This document shows positions 12,253 through 22,908 of a DNA stretch of 64,000 nucleotides, piece by piece; the first letter of the stretch is position 1, and every line of letters starts with the position of its first letter. The notes beneath the pieces are model-generated. The model saw only the letters and a program-made list of their open reading frames with translations, had not been told where the DNA came from and did no database searches. Source of the stretch: Brachycybe producta. Taxonomy: Eukaryota > Arthropoda > Diplopoda > Playtdesmida > Andrognathidae. The position numbers were made by a program, and so were the translations under genes. Where the stretch lies: assembly GCA_036925085.1 (NCBI GenBank), contig JAUPFP010000032.1, positions 329,501-393,500 of the forward strand, written 5' to 3'.

Positions 12253-13229
12253 CAGGGCCGTTTTTAGGCTATATGGCGCCCCGTGCGGATATTTTTGTAT
12301 CGCCCCCTTTTCCCTCCCCCCCCCCCCCCCTAAAAAAATTGAAATACACTAAAGCAATTAGAAAATACTGTATCATCACTGCAAAGTCATAGAAAATATA
12401 CAATAACTATAAAAACACATCTGAAATTTAATTTCCATCATCAGGCTAAAAGAAAGAAAGCAACCATAAAAACTATACTTTGTATCTCGTAGTGTTGTAA
12501 ATTTAAAAAACGTTTTTTTTTTTAAACGGTGAAGAAAAAATTAAAAAAAACGGCAGGAAAAGAAAAACGCTAGAATAAAGAAAATTGATCAGTTTTAAGC
12601 ACTTGTCCCTAAGATTACTGAATGATTCAGTTAGAAATGTAAATTATTGTGTCATATTGTATTTTTTTAAAAAAAAGATGGGGATGGGAGGAGGAAATGC
12701 AAAAAAAAAGCCTTTCTTTAGGTATTTTGATGGTGAATCCTGATTCCTGATTGTTTCAGTTCTACAATAGGGTAAAATACAAAGTTTAAAGTTAGGATTA
12801 GCAGTGAAATGCAAATTAATGAATTCGTGAATTAAGTCATTTTAATTACCTTCACTATATGATAGTAAATCTGAAAAACATTTTTAAAATAAAAACTTAA
12901 AAAAATCGTAATAGTAAAAAACACTTACATTTTCAACACTAGTAACTAGTAAGGTTGGGAAATGGAAAATAAGAAAAATTAAAAAAAAACATTATAAAAA
13001 AAACATTAAGAAAAAAACACGCTTTTCTTTACAACACTAGTATCTTGACCTACTCTTGTATGTAAGCTGATTTTTACTTTTTATCCCCATCAGGTATTGA
13101 ATTTATAAAATTTAAAAAAAGTTTCAAAAAATTCCAAAAAAAGAAATTTTTTTTTTTCATTTTTTGGCGCCCCTTCAGAGACGGCGCCCCGTGCGGCTGC
13201 ACGCCTCGCACGCCCCTAAAACGCCCCTG
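12253..13229. mobile_element. non-autonomous hAT element, 977 bp
   Basis: The ends are CAGGGCCGTTTTTAGG and, inverted, CAGGGGCGTTTTAGGG, which fit the hAT terminal consensus (C/T)A-G-n-G. Flanking 8-bp direct repeats TCAACATC (12245-12252) and TCAACATT (13230-13237) differ at one base. Both subterminal regions carry GGCGCCCCGTGCGG. The body is A/T-rich with no transposase frame, so it needs a trans-acting hAT transposase. Confidence 0.85.
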
Positions 13230-13237
13230 TCAACATT

Positions 13238-13400
13238 CTTTTGATCAGGACAGCGCCTCCAGTGGTGCAAGGTTTTTGCTATTAACAAAGTTAGCAACAA
13301 TTTTATTGACAAAGTTAGCAAAAGTTAATAACATTTTACAGGAAGCTTTCTAATATTGGTTAAAAACATTGCTAATAACACGTGTTATTAAAAAAAATAA
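13238..13400. repeat. TGTTATTAAC-rich repeat, right half
   Basis: Continuation of the repeat split at 12252, with AAAGTTAATAACATTTTACA and GCTAATAACACGTGTTATTA. Confidence 0.6.
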
Positions 13401-13412
13401 TTGTCTATTCAA

Positions 13413-13722
13413 TAGGGCTCAGATTTTTATGCAAATTATCAAAGCAAACGTTTCTCAATCTGTGGCCCACGAGCCAATTGTGAAGTAATCATTAGAAAAA
13501 TTTAGAGCAACTGCAATATTTTATGCTTATTCGAATCAAAAAGGTTTGTTAGAGGCTAGATCATTTATGGTTACTAGAGTTCTAGCCTCTAAACCAGTGT
13601 TTTTGATTGAAAAATTAATAATAATTGTTTGTTGATCTAAGCAAAATTATTACTTCACAAACGGCCCATTTAGGCTAGAGATTGAGAAACATTTACTTTA
13701 TTGCATGAAAACCCGAGCCTTA
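13413..13722. mobile_element. GGGCTCGGATTTTTATGC foldback element
   Basis: Ends AGGGCTCAGATTTTTATGC and GCATGAAAACCCGAGCCTTA. Inside, CTCAATCTGTGGCCCACGAG is inverted near 13670 and a TTAGAGGCTAG hairpin occupies the centre. Further copies are at 39.65, 45.47 and 51.49 kb. Confidence 0.75.
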
Positions 13723-13749
13723 CTAACTGCAGTTTTCAATGTACACATT

Positions 13750-13945
13750 TACGGAGCCCGTTAAGGACATGCACAAAACAATTTTTCACTGTTGTGTCAA
13801 GTTATTATCTCGATATAACGAGATAATAACTAGATATAACGAAATAATAACTCGATATAACGAGATAACAACTCGTTATATCAAGATAACAACTCGACAT
13901 AACGGACTGAAATTGTTTCGTCTGAGTTCTAAAAGGGGCTCCGTA
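13750..13945. mobile_element. TA-flanked MITE with CGATATAACGAG array
   Basis: TACGGAGCCCGTTAAGGACA at the left and AAAAGGGGCTCCGTA at the right are inverted ends with TA at both edges, as in the two larger elements at 55.56 and 62.74 kb. This suggests a Tc1/mariner-like TA target. The interior is five roughly 21-bp units of TCGATATAACGAGATAATAA, themselves nearly palindromic. Confidence 0.65.
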
Positions 13946-14037
13946 CAAATTCAAACTTGTAACCAAAAAACATTTGCGAATATATGACGTCATCCTCTGA
14001 AACGATATTTTGTATATCGATTAAAATCTTCTCTTCG

Positions 14038-14684
14038 ATCATGAGATCGATTGTTTTTCTTCATTGAAATGGAGTGTTGCTAAATTGTGGCACTAGGCAG
14101 CGCTGCAGGCTATTAGTGAATGGTTGTTTGATGTAAAGAGGGAAAGTTCAATGCCGTTTCGTTAGTTTATTTGGGTAAGTTTTACTTTCCGCAAAACATA
14201 TTTCTATTTCGCAATGCAAAACAGACACAAGTTAAGAATCATAGCAACTCGTTTAAGCGTAACGTAGCGCTGAACGCGAACAGTAGCAGTGCGCTGTAAT
14301 GGGACAACTAATCGACCACATGTGCATACAGCGCCTCTAGTAGCAGTGAGCCAAAACGATGTATACAGAGGAAACTTTTAACAAGGAAGTCTTTGGAGAT
14401 TTGACTGCATCCATGGTTTCTTTTCCTGTTTTCTCATAAATTACGCACACAATTAACGTGAAATTCACTAAATTTTTATATAAAAGTACGTAGTTTCATA
14501 GTCAGGTATTGGTTTTAAAATATTTGTAGTAATTTTGTTGCTGTCGATGGTTTTATTCTGAAAAATCACAAGTTTAAGAGCCTGGACAGCTCAGCTTGCA
14601 CATGCTGCATTACTCTCCATAGGCGCAATGTTAAGCGGCTAGACAACTCAGTTTGCACGTGCTGCACGACGCAATGTTAAGCGA
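14038..14684. repeat. 0.65-kb segmental repeat, copy 1
   Basis: It matches 18868-19463 in direct orientation over almost its whole length. Both share GGAGTGTTGCTAAATTGTGG, the CGCTCTAGTAG-like region and the terminal AATGTTAAGCGAA. No frame is kept open in both, so it is probably a dispersed element. Confidence 0.75.
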
Positions 14685-15099
14685 ATATTGATATTTCCAA
14701 AAAACATGGTCTCGATTGTAGGCATTTCTTTCATGGCTTTATTGAACCGTGGAAGCCCGCAGCATAGAAACATGAAGGTTGATGGACATCGTAACCATTG
14801 TCGGACAATGTCCTGCACATCTTCACCACGTGCAAAGCACCTTCTGCCAAGAGCTTAATTGAGAGGAGCCAAGATCGGGACTATCCTGAATATTATGAAT
14901 GTCCTATGCAACTTTTTCGTGCGTTCACGGAAAGCGAACCATAGCGTGCTGCTCCTCAATTGTACTGTTTCGTACGTAACAGGCTGGCCATCCTTGCGAA
15001 CGCTACAAAACGACACACAGCCGCGCAATAACAAAACCACCTGACGATTACCTGTATCGCTTGTGCCTGCTACCAAACGGCGAAAACAGAACACGATTA

Positions 15100-15370
15100 C
15101 TAAGCATTGTTACAAAGCGCTACTAGTTTGTAACTTATTAATCGTTCAATGAAGATACATCAAAGTGCAAAATGCAATAGAAAGTATTGTTCATTAAGTG
15201 ATCGCTTTATAGAAATTTTGAAAAGGTCCTTCGATTTTTAAATAAGGTTTAAAATCGTAGGTATTTTCAACTCTATGTTAAATCTCATAGACCCAAAAAA
15301 AACCGCCCACAAAGGTTTGAAGAACTCTCGTTAAAAACGATTTAGAGCAATAACAATAAAAGTGCACGTG
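15100..15370 (-). repeat. repeat shared with the interior of the 26.95-kb hAT
   Basis: Read on the minus strand, this resembles 28540-28720: both contain AAAAATMGAAGGACC (variable M), a GATTTAACATRGRGTT word and ATTGCATTTTGC. The same unit forms the 195-bp tandem repeat at 28169-28630. Confidence 0.6.
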
Positions 15371-15442
15371 CATTAATGGTATGGCTTCACGCTGATTGCT
15401 TTTTGTAAGCTTAGCACGTGAAATTATTTTTCTATTAATTAT

Positions 15443-15850
15443 TATGTGACTTCAAACCTGGAGAAAAACCGTTTCTAAATCGAAAACGATCGCAGCACCT
15501 ACATTCGTATAAATTTTGAATTAAATGGTGTATTTGAATTTGAATTTGAAAAATTACTCTGCAAGCAGCCATAAAGGCCTATGGCAGAGGGACAAGAGTC
15601 CAAGTGCGCATAGAGAATGCATTGTCAAAACTAATCTAAGCTCGTAAGCTTATGTGACTTCAAACCTGGAGAAAAACCGTTTTTAAATCGAAAACGATCG
15701 CAGCACCTACATTCGTATAAATTTTGAATTAAATGCTGTATTTGAATTTGAAAAATTACTCTGCAAGCAGCCATAAAAGCCTATGGCAGAGGGACAAGAG
15801 TCCAAGTGTGCATAGAGAATGCATTGTCAAAACTAATCTAAGCTCGTAAG
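15443..15850. repeat. 208-bp tandem duplication
   Basis: TATGTGACTTCAAACCTGGA starts at 15443 and again at 15651. The two units are nearly identical through GCTCGTAAGC, differing by a few substitutions and a short GAATTT expansion in the first. Confidence 0.85.
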
Positions 15851-15988
15851 CGCTGTAAATTAGTAAATATGATTTAATTCAGTGATTTTTTTTTTAAATC
15901 TAGGTGTTTTTGGCGTGATTTAATTCGGTGATTTAAAACATTGAACATCTTCTTCAACATTTACTGACGGATATTATTTCGGGGAAAA

Positions 15989-16063
15989 ATGCCTAAAAGG
16001 TCAAAAAAGTTACTAGCAACGTTGAAAGGTTGGCAAACAAGACGAGCGAGACAAAATGGGTGA
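15989..16063 (+). CDS. micro-ORF, 24 codons (possible first exon)
   Basis: ATG after GGGGAAAA opens a 24-codon basic peptide beginning MPKRSKKLLATLKGWQ and ending in Asn-Gly-stop. A diverged copy with the same length and stop sits at 20157-20231, starting MPRRTYRSLSMLKAWQ. Lys/Arg replacements are conservative, and the G-W-Q / A-W-Q core is kept. The stop overlaps GGGTGATG, which could be a splice donor, so this may be the first exon of a transposon protein. Function unknown. Confidence 0.35.
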   Translation: MPKRSKKLLATLKGWQTRRARQNG

Positions 16064-16135
16064 TGTATTTTAATTTACACGTTTGAAAACAAAAGCAGTC
16101 AACCAGGTTCCATATTGCCAAAGCAAAACGAAACA

Positions 16136-16235
16136 TGTTCAGAGATGTCTATGGTTCGGAACCGGTAGAACTGGTTTGCCAGTTACTGGAATTGATAGAA
16201 CCGGTTCGCTTGTATACGTCGAATTGGGGCCCGTT
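16136..16235. repeat. AACCGGT-rich block with hAT-like end
   Basis: CAGAGATGTCTATGGTTCGG followed by AACCGGTAGAAC resembles, in inverse orientation, the block ending GTTGACATCTCTAG at 19611. The outer 8-bp flanks do not match, so a single element spanning both is not proven. Confidence 0.45.
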
Positions 16236-16914
16236 TCACAAAACTACAAGTCTTGTCTGCGAGTGTTTTGCAAGACGAGCAAGTACGTATACGCTTTGTC
16301 TGCCGAGCGTCACGCGATAACAACTGAGCCGATGGTTTGCTTTGGTACATGAATGCTTTGGATTACGAACACGTTTCCCGAACGCATTGTGCTCGCGATC
16401 CAAGGTTTTACTGTACTTGTAAACCACAAAAGATCACTTGTAACTAACAAGTGTAGTTGAGAAAGTTGTTACTGACAGTTATTGCCAACCAAAGAGATTT
16501 CCTACCGAACTCAAAAGCGTCCAATTTCACTTGGTAGGTATGTTGGTAGGAAAATCATTGCGGTTTTTTGTTTTGTTTTCTCAGCTAATAACGAAATTTA
16601 TGAATTAATAAATAACTTTATTAATCGAAATAAGCGTCATTAGAATTGCCTACATTTTTTGCCAATTAATTACATGTTTATTTATTCCGGTGGTGTGAAA
16701 TTCCCGAATAGTGGAGTTGATAAAATCTCAAAATGCATTTTGGGCATTGAAAACAATTAAGTTTCAATTGCAGCAAACAAAAACCGCAATTATTTTCTTA
16801 CCAACCTAATACAATTGTAATCTACAATCTTATGGTCACTCACAAGACTTGTAGTTTTGTGAAGCGGGCCCCTGGTTCCAAACCGGTTTCGAACCGAGTA
16901 GAAGCGGTTCTGTT

Positions 16915-17005
16915 CTACACCGGTTCCCAATATGCATTAGTAGATTTGAGAAACACATTAGTGAGCTTCTCAAATCTGCTAATGCATATTGGGAACCGGT
17001 TCTGA
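16915..17005. repeat. perfect-arm hairpin in AACCGGT block
   Basis: ACCGGTTCCCAATATGCATT is followed by AGTAGATTTGAG, and inverted by CTCAAATCTGCTAATGCATA then TTGGGAACCGGTT. It is part of a larger AACCGGT-rich stretch at 16870-17185 that borders the BED gene copy. Confidence 0.65.
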
Positions 17006-17265
17006 TCAGTTAGTTGATCTTGACGAATCGTTTAGAAACGCATTAGCAGGTTTGCGCAGCACATTTGACTAATGTGCTGTGCAATAGGGCGCAAATCTGC
17101 TAATACATAACGGGAACTGGTTCGTCAAGATCCACGAATTGATGAGAACCGGTTTCTAAAAAATCGCGAACCGAGTAGAAACGGTACTTGCGACATAAAA
17201 CATGCTTTGTTCAATATTGGCAGTTAGTATTATTTTATTATAATTTAGCATGTTTTGTAATTTTT

Positions 17266-17714
17266 AGTAACAAATTGCAAAATGCTGATTCTGCAACCCT
17301 TAACCAATCAAATTCAACGGAACCAACGTCCATAACGAAAGCGGTAACGGCCCCTTGCACGATGCACAACCCGTACGGCAAACCACGTTTAGAAAAAACT
17401 ATTTCTAATTACAGAACTTGCCGTCGGTTTCTACGAAATACGAGCGATACAATTTGTCGAAAACGTGGGAAGGGCCAATTGCAACCTGTCACGTGTGCAA
17501 CATTAGATTGTACAGTAATAATCAGATCTTAAGGCATTTTTCAAACAAAGATCACGACTTCGTGTACGAGAGGAGGGAGCCACCAAAGAAAGTTGCGAGG
17601 ATGCCAGATGCTCGGGATGTTGCAAGGATAGATGATGCTCGGGATGTTGCAGGGATGGAAGAGGCTTTTTGTGAGATTCCCGTGGTTGCCATATTGGAAG
17701 AGCCTCGTGAATAG
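17266..17714 (+). CDS. BED-finger gene, isolated copy U0
   Basis: Lone relative of the six array genes. Exon 1 (about 17266-17343) ends before a GTAACG donor and exon 2 (17415-17714) follows TTACAG; the intron is 71 bp. Exon 2 holds the zinc ligands C-x2-C (CHVC) and the H...H pair, but the aromatic YVWY of the array copies is YERY, so the usual BED Trp is lost. The acidic tail has two copies of the nine-residue ARDVARMDD-type repeat and ends in the family C-terminus (EEPRE). Exon 1 has no ATG in the position used by U1/U2. A polyadenylation signal AATAAA lies at 17927. Without a start this copy may be a pseudogene. Confidence 0.55.
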
Positions 17715-18357
17715 GTCTTTCGGGGGCTCAAGTGTCCGATTAGTGATACAATTATCCGAATCTAAAGAGATCTTTGATTGCTGTCGACCGTTTGGTCGAA
17801 TTGTAGGAAACAAGCTATTAATCTCTTGAAAAGACTTGAAGAGATTTGGGATTAATGACTTTTTGGTGATATCCTTCAAGATGGATCCCATTTTAACTGG
17901 ATTGTCACAAGAATCGGGAACTCTTTAATAAAATGGTGCTCAGATGATCTCTTAGAAATCTTTTTTGTTGAATACTCAATACCAAGTCGTACATAGGAAC
18001 CTTGGGATTTTGACAATGCGTTTTGCATGCCTAGATGAATTTTCGTCTCTCTACTGCTGGCCTTATTGGCTGCGTTTTGAGTAATTTTTCAAATTCAGAT
18101 TCAAAAACAAAATAGTAAAATATCTACTAAGAAGGGTTGATTGGAACCGGTACAACCGGTTCGCTAATTACTGGAACTGATAGAACCGGTTCGACAGTAT
18201 TCGAAAGTGCTCCTGGACGTTTTTTTTGGTCAAACACTGTTGAGATTCCTCTTGTTTTTACTTTAAATTCAGTGACATTGTCGAGCAGTGTGTGACGGTC
18301 GAAGATATAAGGGGGTTTGCGCACTGGCGTGTGCCCACATGGGCCTTTTTTTTGGGA

Positions 18358-18575
18358 CAGACTAATCGTAGGTCACTAGGTGACCCACACTTTCAGATAC
18401 CTATTTGGAGAAGAACTGTGGGTCACTCAGTGACCTACACTATTTTCCATTCTGAGGGGCTGGGCCCCCAGACCCCCTGCAACAAGCTTAACGTAACCCC
18501 AATATAAAAAAAAGCTCTAAAAGTGTATTTCACTGAGTGACCTACAGTTCTGAAGTGTAGGTTAGTGACCTACGA
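18358..18575. mobile_element. GTAGGTCACT palindromic element
   Basis: AATCGTAGGTCACTAGGTGA and TTAGTGACCTACGATTAAG are inverted ends, with inner GTGGGTCACTCAGTGACC arms. The centre carries GGGCTGGGCCCCCAGACCCC and a TTAACGTAAC word also seen in the palindromic spacers of the array. Confidence 0.6.
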
Positions 18576-18589
18576 TTAAGTCATTTTAC

Positions 18590-18840
18590 ATTTGAAATAA
18601 CATTGCTGAAAACACGTGTTATTAGCCATGTTTTTAACAAATATTAGCAAATTAGATTATAAAATATTAACTTTTGTTATCAACGTTTTTTTTTATAACA
18701 TTTGCTATTAACATTGTTAAAACGCTTTAGAAATCTTAATAACATTCTGCTATTAAGATTATTAAAACGCTTTAGAAATGTTAATAAAATTCTGCTATTA
18801 ACTTTTGTCAATAACATTCGCTTTCAGCATTTGTTATTTT
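18590..18840. repeat. TGTTATTAAC-rich repeat
   Basis: Inverse-orientation relative of 2925-3470, with AAAACACGTGTTATTAGCC and two direct copies of TTAAAACGCTTTAGAAAT. Confidence 0.6.
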
Positions 18841-18867
18841 TAAAATCGATTGAAATGTTTTCATCGA

Positions 18868-19463
18868 TCATGATATCGATTTTTTTTATTGTAGAGGAGT
18901 GTTGCTAAATTGTGGCACTAGGCGGCGCTGCTGGCTATTAGTGAATGGTTGTTTAATGTAAAGAGAGAAAGTTCAATGCCGTTTCTTTAGTTTATTTGGG
19001 TAAGTTTTACTTTCCGCAAAACATATTTCTATTTCGCAATGCAAAACAGACACAAGTAAAGAATCATAGCAACTCGTTTAAGCGTAACGTAGCGCTTAAC
19101 GCGAACAGTAGCAGTGCTCTGTAATGTGAGAACTAATCGACCACATGTGCATACAGCGCCTCTAGTAGCAGTGAGCCAAAACGATGTATACAGAGGAAAC
19201 TTTTAACAAGGAAGTCTATGGAGATTTGGATGCATCGATGAGTTCTTTTCCTGTTTTCTCATAGATTACGCACACAATTAACGTGAAATTCACAAAATTT
19301 ATATATAAAAGTACGTAGTTTCATAATCAGGTATTGGTTTTTAAATAATTGTAGTAATTTTGTTGCTGTCGATGGTTTTATTCTGAAAAATCACAATTTT
19401 AAGAGCCTAGTTAGCTCAGCTTGCACGTGCTGCACGACTCCATAGGCACAATGTTAAGCGAAG
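18868..19463. repeat. 0.6-kb segmental repeat, copy 2
   Basis: Partner of 14038-14684. The central CAGCGCCTCTAGTAGCAGTG and flanks are unchanged, and it lacks about 40 bp near the right end. Confidence 0.75.
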
Positions 19464-20100
19464 TTTGTTTTTTCTTCCAAAAACGTGGGTAGAACGGAAC
19501 CGTTTCTAACTTTTACTTGAAACCAGTTCGATCTATGCTGGCGAACCAGTTGTATCAGTTTCAGTAATTGGTGAACCGGTTCTACTGGTTCTGAACCGTT
19601 GACATCTCTAGATGAAAACCGTGAAGTGAATGCATTAGTAAAAATTACTTCTGGAACAATCGAATCCGGCGAATCTTTAAAAATATTTGTGATTTGAAAA
19701 AACTCGAATCTTCGCGCTTTTTTCGTCTTTCGAATCTTTCGAATCCTAACCTTAAAAAAACCGGTTAAAAACTTTGGTAAAATTAGTTTTAACTCCATTT
19801 GAAGTCCAGTAGAAGCGGTTCACTAACAATAAAAACCCGGCGATTGTTGAAAATTCGGTGTTGTACCCGGATCACCAATATCGTCACTTTGTTGCGACCC
19901 CTGAGTGAAGCCACACTGGGTTTTTATTATTAATAATTTAATATTTAATATTATTTCATTTATTTGTGTCTTCTTAATGAATAATATAGGATTCTTAAAC
20001 GAAGGATTCGACGGATTCGAGAACCTTTCAGGATTCGGATTCTAGAAAATTTAGTATTCCTCCCACTTCTATTAAAAAAAATGATTTAAATCAGTGAACC
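19464..20100. other. AACCGGTT and GATTCGA repeat debris, no gene
   Basis: Contains the inverted hAT-like end (to 19611) and a GAATCTTTCGAATCC / GGATTCGACGGATTCGAG palindromic pair (19660-20045). The 114-codon minus frame here is not supported. Confidence 0.4.
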
Positions 20101-20156
20101 CTGGTTGCAAGTATATTTTCTTCAACATTTACTTATTGATATTATTTAGGGGGGAA

Positions 20157-20231
20157 ATGCCTCGAAGGACATATAGGTCATTAAGCATGTTGAAAGCTTG
20201 GCAAGTAAGACGAATGAAAGAAAATGGGTGA
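20157..20231 (+). CDS. micro-ORF, 24 codons, paralogue of 15989
   Basis: Same length, start context and stop as 15989-16063. Both are followed by TGATGTATTTT and a TTTGAAAACAAAAGCAGT block. About half of the residues differ, mostly Lys/Arg or small-residue swaps. Confidence 0.35.
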   Translation: MPRRTYRSLSMLKAWQVRRMKENG

Positions 20232-20735
20232 TGTATTTTTAATTTGTGCATTTGAAAACAAAAGCAGTGAAACACAGTAAAAAAAAACATTCCATATATT
20301 GACGAAGCAAAAACGAAACACGTTACAAGTAGGGCTGTGGCGATATTTTGGAACAGTCCAAATCGGTCCGATGTTTTCAATTTTTTTCCAAGGAAGTTAG
20401 AATAAGGTGAGACAACATATACTTCTTCCACTCATGTTCTTGTGTGAGCCAAGTTTCGGGGGTGGAAATGCACTGAATATGGCTTATCGGCCATATTGTT
20501 GAGACCCAGAAGGAAGTTTATATATTATAAGAGGGTTTAGCGTTAAAATTACAGATAAACCTTTTATCGCAAGCATGATTCGTTTGAGAAACGTGTTCGT
20601 AATCCAAAGCACTCGTATATCAAAGTGAACCAAAGGTTACGCTCGGCAGACAGAAAGCGTCTGCCGAGCGTAACATGATCACAACTGAAACGTACTACTC
20701 GTATTGCAAGACCACGATCATTTAGCAAGTTAAAA

Positions 20736-21129
20736 TTATATATATAATATCCCAGATCTGTGTGTGTAGTAACAAAACCATTGAAGCACGTCGGAATTTA
20801 TATAAATTTGAATAAATGAACCGTTTTTTTTCTCCCTCAAGGTCAACTATATGTTGAACTCTTCCTTTGGAAAGTGTAGAAGGGGGAGAGAGAGAGAGAA
20901 AAGTGGGAGGGGGTGAGGGGAAAAGGTTGGAAAGTGTAGAAGGGGAGAGAGAGAAAAGTGGGAGGGGTGAGGGGAAAGTGTAGGGGGAGCGAGAAACGTG
21001 GAGGGGGGAAAAGTGGAAGGGGGAAACTGAAATAGAAATGAAAGGAGTAAAAAAAGAAAAAAACGACGCGCATGCGCAAAATTGCCTGTGAATTTTGCTC
21101 CCGTCATTTATGACGGGTTACCCCACTAG
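20736..21129 (+). mobile_element. Helitron-like non-autonomous element, copy 1
   Basis: It starts TTATATATATAATATCCCAG and ends with a hairpin CCCGTCATTTATGACGGG, eight bases, then CTAG before a T. This is the layout of a Helitron 3' end (hairpin, then CTRR, insertion before T). The interior has a GTCGGAATTTATATAAATTT block, also found just upstream of the array Helitron ORFs, and a purine-only GA-rich tract. It abuts copy 2 head to tail. No ORF. Confidence 0.7.
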
Positions 21130-21573
21130 TTATATATATAATATCCCAGATCTGTGTATGTATGTATATATATGTGTGTGTGGACTAACGCTGTGTCGGA
21201 ATTTATATAAATTTAAATAAATGAAGAAATGAACCTCTTTTTTTTCTCAAGGTCAACTATATGTTGCACACTCCTCATCCAAGAACCACATGATATTAAA
21301 ATGGAGAGGGGGAAAAATTGGAAAGTGTAGAGAAGGGGGAGAGAGAGAGAAACGTGGAGGGGGAAAAGTGAGAGGGGGTGACTGAAATTGGAGAGGGGAA
21401 AAGGTTGGAAAGTGTAGAAGGGGGAGAGAGAAAAACGTGGAGGGAGAACAAAGTGGGAGGGGTGACTGAAATTGAATTGAAATGAAAGGAGTAAAAAAAG
21501 GAAAAAACGACGCGCATGCGCACAATTGCCAGTGAATTTTGCTCCCGTAATTTATGACGGGTTACCCCACTAG
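21130..21573 (+). mobile_element. Helitron-like non-autonomous element, copy 2
   Basis: Starts at the base after the CTAG of copy 1 with the same TTATATATATAATATCCCAG and ends in the same hairpin (one mismatch) plus ACCCCACTAG. It contains its own GA-rich tract of different length and a GCGCATGCGC palindrome. Confidence 0.7.
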
Positions 21574-21934
21574 TTAATTAAAAAATTTTGTTCGTCTTGC
21601 TGCTCTTGCAAAACACTCTCAAACAACGTTACTCGCAATCCAAGGATTGTACATTAAAAAATTCAGATTTAGTTTGTTGAAGTCTCCAATAGATGGTGCT
21701 GTGGGGATTTCTCTTCAAAAAAAATTCATAATTTGTTTTGATAAAACCCCAATAGATGGTGCCACACATGCAAGGTTTACTAAAAAGTTGTGTAACTTTT
21801 GTTACAAATTTTTCAATTCTGAGAATTTTGTTGAAACTTTTTCAAACATTTTTGACCATTTTTTCTATTTTTAAATGCATATTTTACCACTTTTTTATTT
21901 TGAATTCCCTTATTCTTCAATGGGTATATAGACA

Positions 21935-22175
21935 TTTGCCCTGAAAGGACGTTTGCCCTAAAGGGACATTTGCCCTAAAAATATTTTCCCTAAAGGGACA
22001 TTTGCCCTAAAGCCACTTTTTTCTTTTCTCTTTTCATACGGTTTAGTGTCTTTCTGTGGAGTATGTTAAATTGGTTCTGCACGCCAAAGCGCACGCACGT
22101 GCAAAAAACGCCAAATGATGTAAATTTACAAATGTCCTTTTAGGGCAAACGGTTTTAGGGCAAATGTCCCACACA
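21935..22175. repeat. TTTGCCCTAAAGGGACA repeat
   Basis: Four or five degenerate copies of CATTTGCCCTAAAGGGA at 21935-22015, and the inverse (TTTTAGGGCAAATGTCC) near 22150. The same word recurs after the BED genes of U4, U5 and U6. Confidence 0.6.
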
Positions 22176-22243
22176 TATCTTATTGATTTTGTATAGCAAA
22201 CAATAAGTTGACCAACTTCGTGTTTTTTTAAAATGCAATAGCC

Positions 22244-22320
22244 ATGGGAAGGAGACAAAAAGCGGGAAGAAGCCGTAAAAGAATCGACAAGAAAAGAAGT
22301 ATTGCCCTTCACAAGTATCA
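22244..22320 (+). CDS. putative first coding exon, unknown gene
   Basis: An ATG in an ideal context (AGCCATGG) opens 25 codons of very basic protein, starting MGRRQKAGRSRKR and ending HKY plus two bases. It is followed directly by GTGAGT, a near-consensus donor. The basic N-terminus would suit a nucleolar or nucleic-acid-binding protein, but I do not recognise it. A terminal-exon candidate lies at 22909, but the phases do not match without an unseen middle exon. Confidence 0.3.
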
Positions 22321-22908
22321 GTGAGTTAGAACTTTATTTTGTTCTACCAATTTTTTTTAAATTTTTAATTATTTTGCCTCACAAAGCAAAGGATGGCAAT
22401 TGGCAGAGATAAATTCTGATTACAATGCGAAAATATGGAGTATTTTCAATTTTGATTCCGATTATGGTACATTTTTGTAATACCGATTCCCAAAATGTTT
22501 TCGATGCCAATTCTGATTCCAATTCCAATTCTGATACCCATCTCTGCTCACAAGTGGGCTCACTAATTGAATTTGCAGAGCCCTATTATCATCAAGAAGA
22601 TTCACAGTGAGACGCGTAGTGTTTTTAAAATAGATCCCTCTCGGCCCATATTTTTTTTACGATTTTCTGATAAAATTTGGCGGAAGTCAGATTTAGCCAT
22701 ATTTTTTTCCAGCGGCGTTTCGCTGGGCTAAAATGCGACAGATATTCGGCTGATTTGCGGCTTCAAATTTTGAGCAGTTGCCTAAAAAAATAAATAAAAA
22801 CTTGAATGAAGTAAGTTCATTTATTAGGACACTGGACTAAATTGTAATTTTCAAGTTACAATAATTGAAAATAATCTTAATTAAAAGAAATCCTGTTTAG
22901 TTTCTCAG

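Noticed and set aside
19404..19440. tRNA gene suggested by TTAGCTCAGCTTG (A-box-like); also at 14590
   Set aside because: No B box (GGTTC-type) at the right spacing and no cloverleaf. It is part of the 0.6-kb dispersed repeat.
16136..19611. A single 3.5-kb hAT element enclosing the U0 BED gene
   Set aside because: The ends are similar (AGAGATGTC / GACATCTCT), but the 8-bp flanks do not match and similar AACCGGT blocks occur between them. Two separate relics are equally likely.
20843..21107. Proline/serine-rich minus-strand ORFs over the GA tracts (also 21253-21525)
   Set aside because: Direct translation of a polypyrimidine strand, with no independent evidence.
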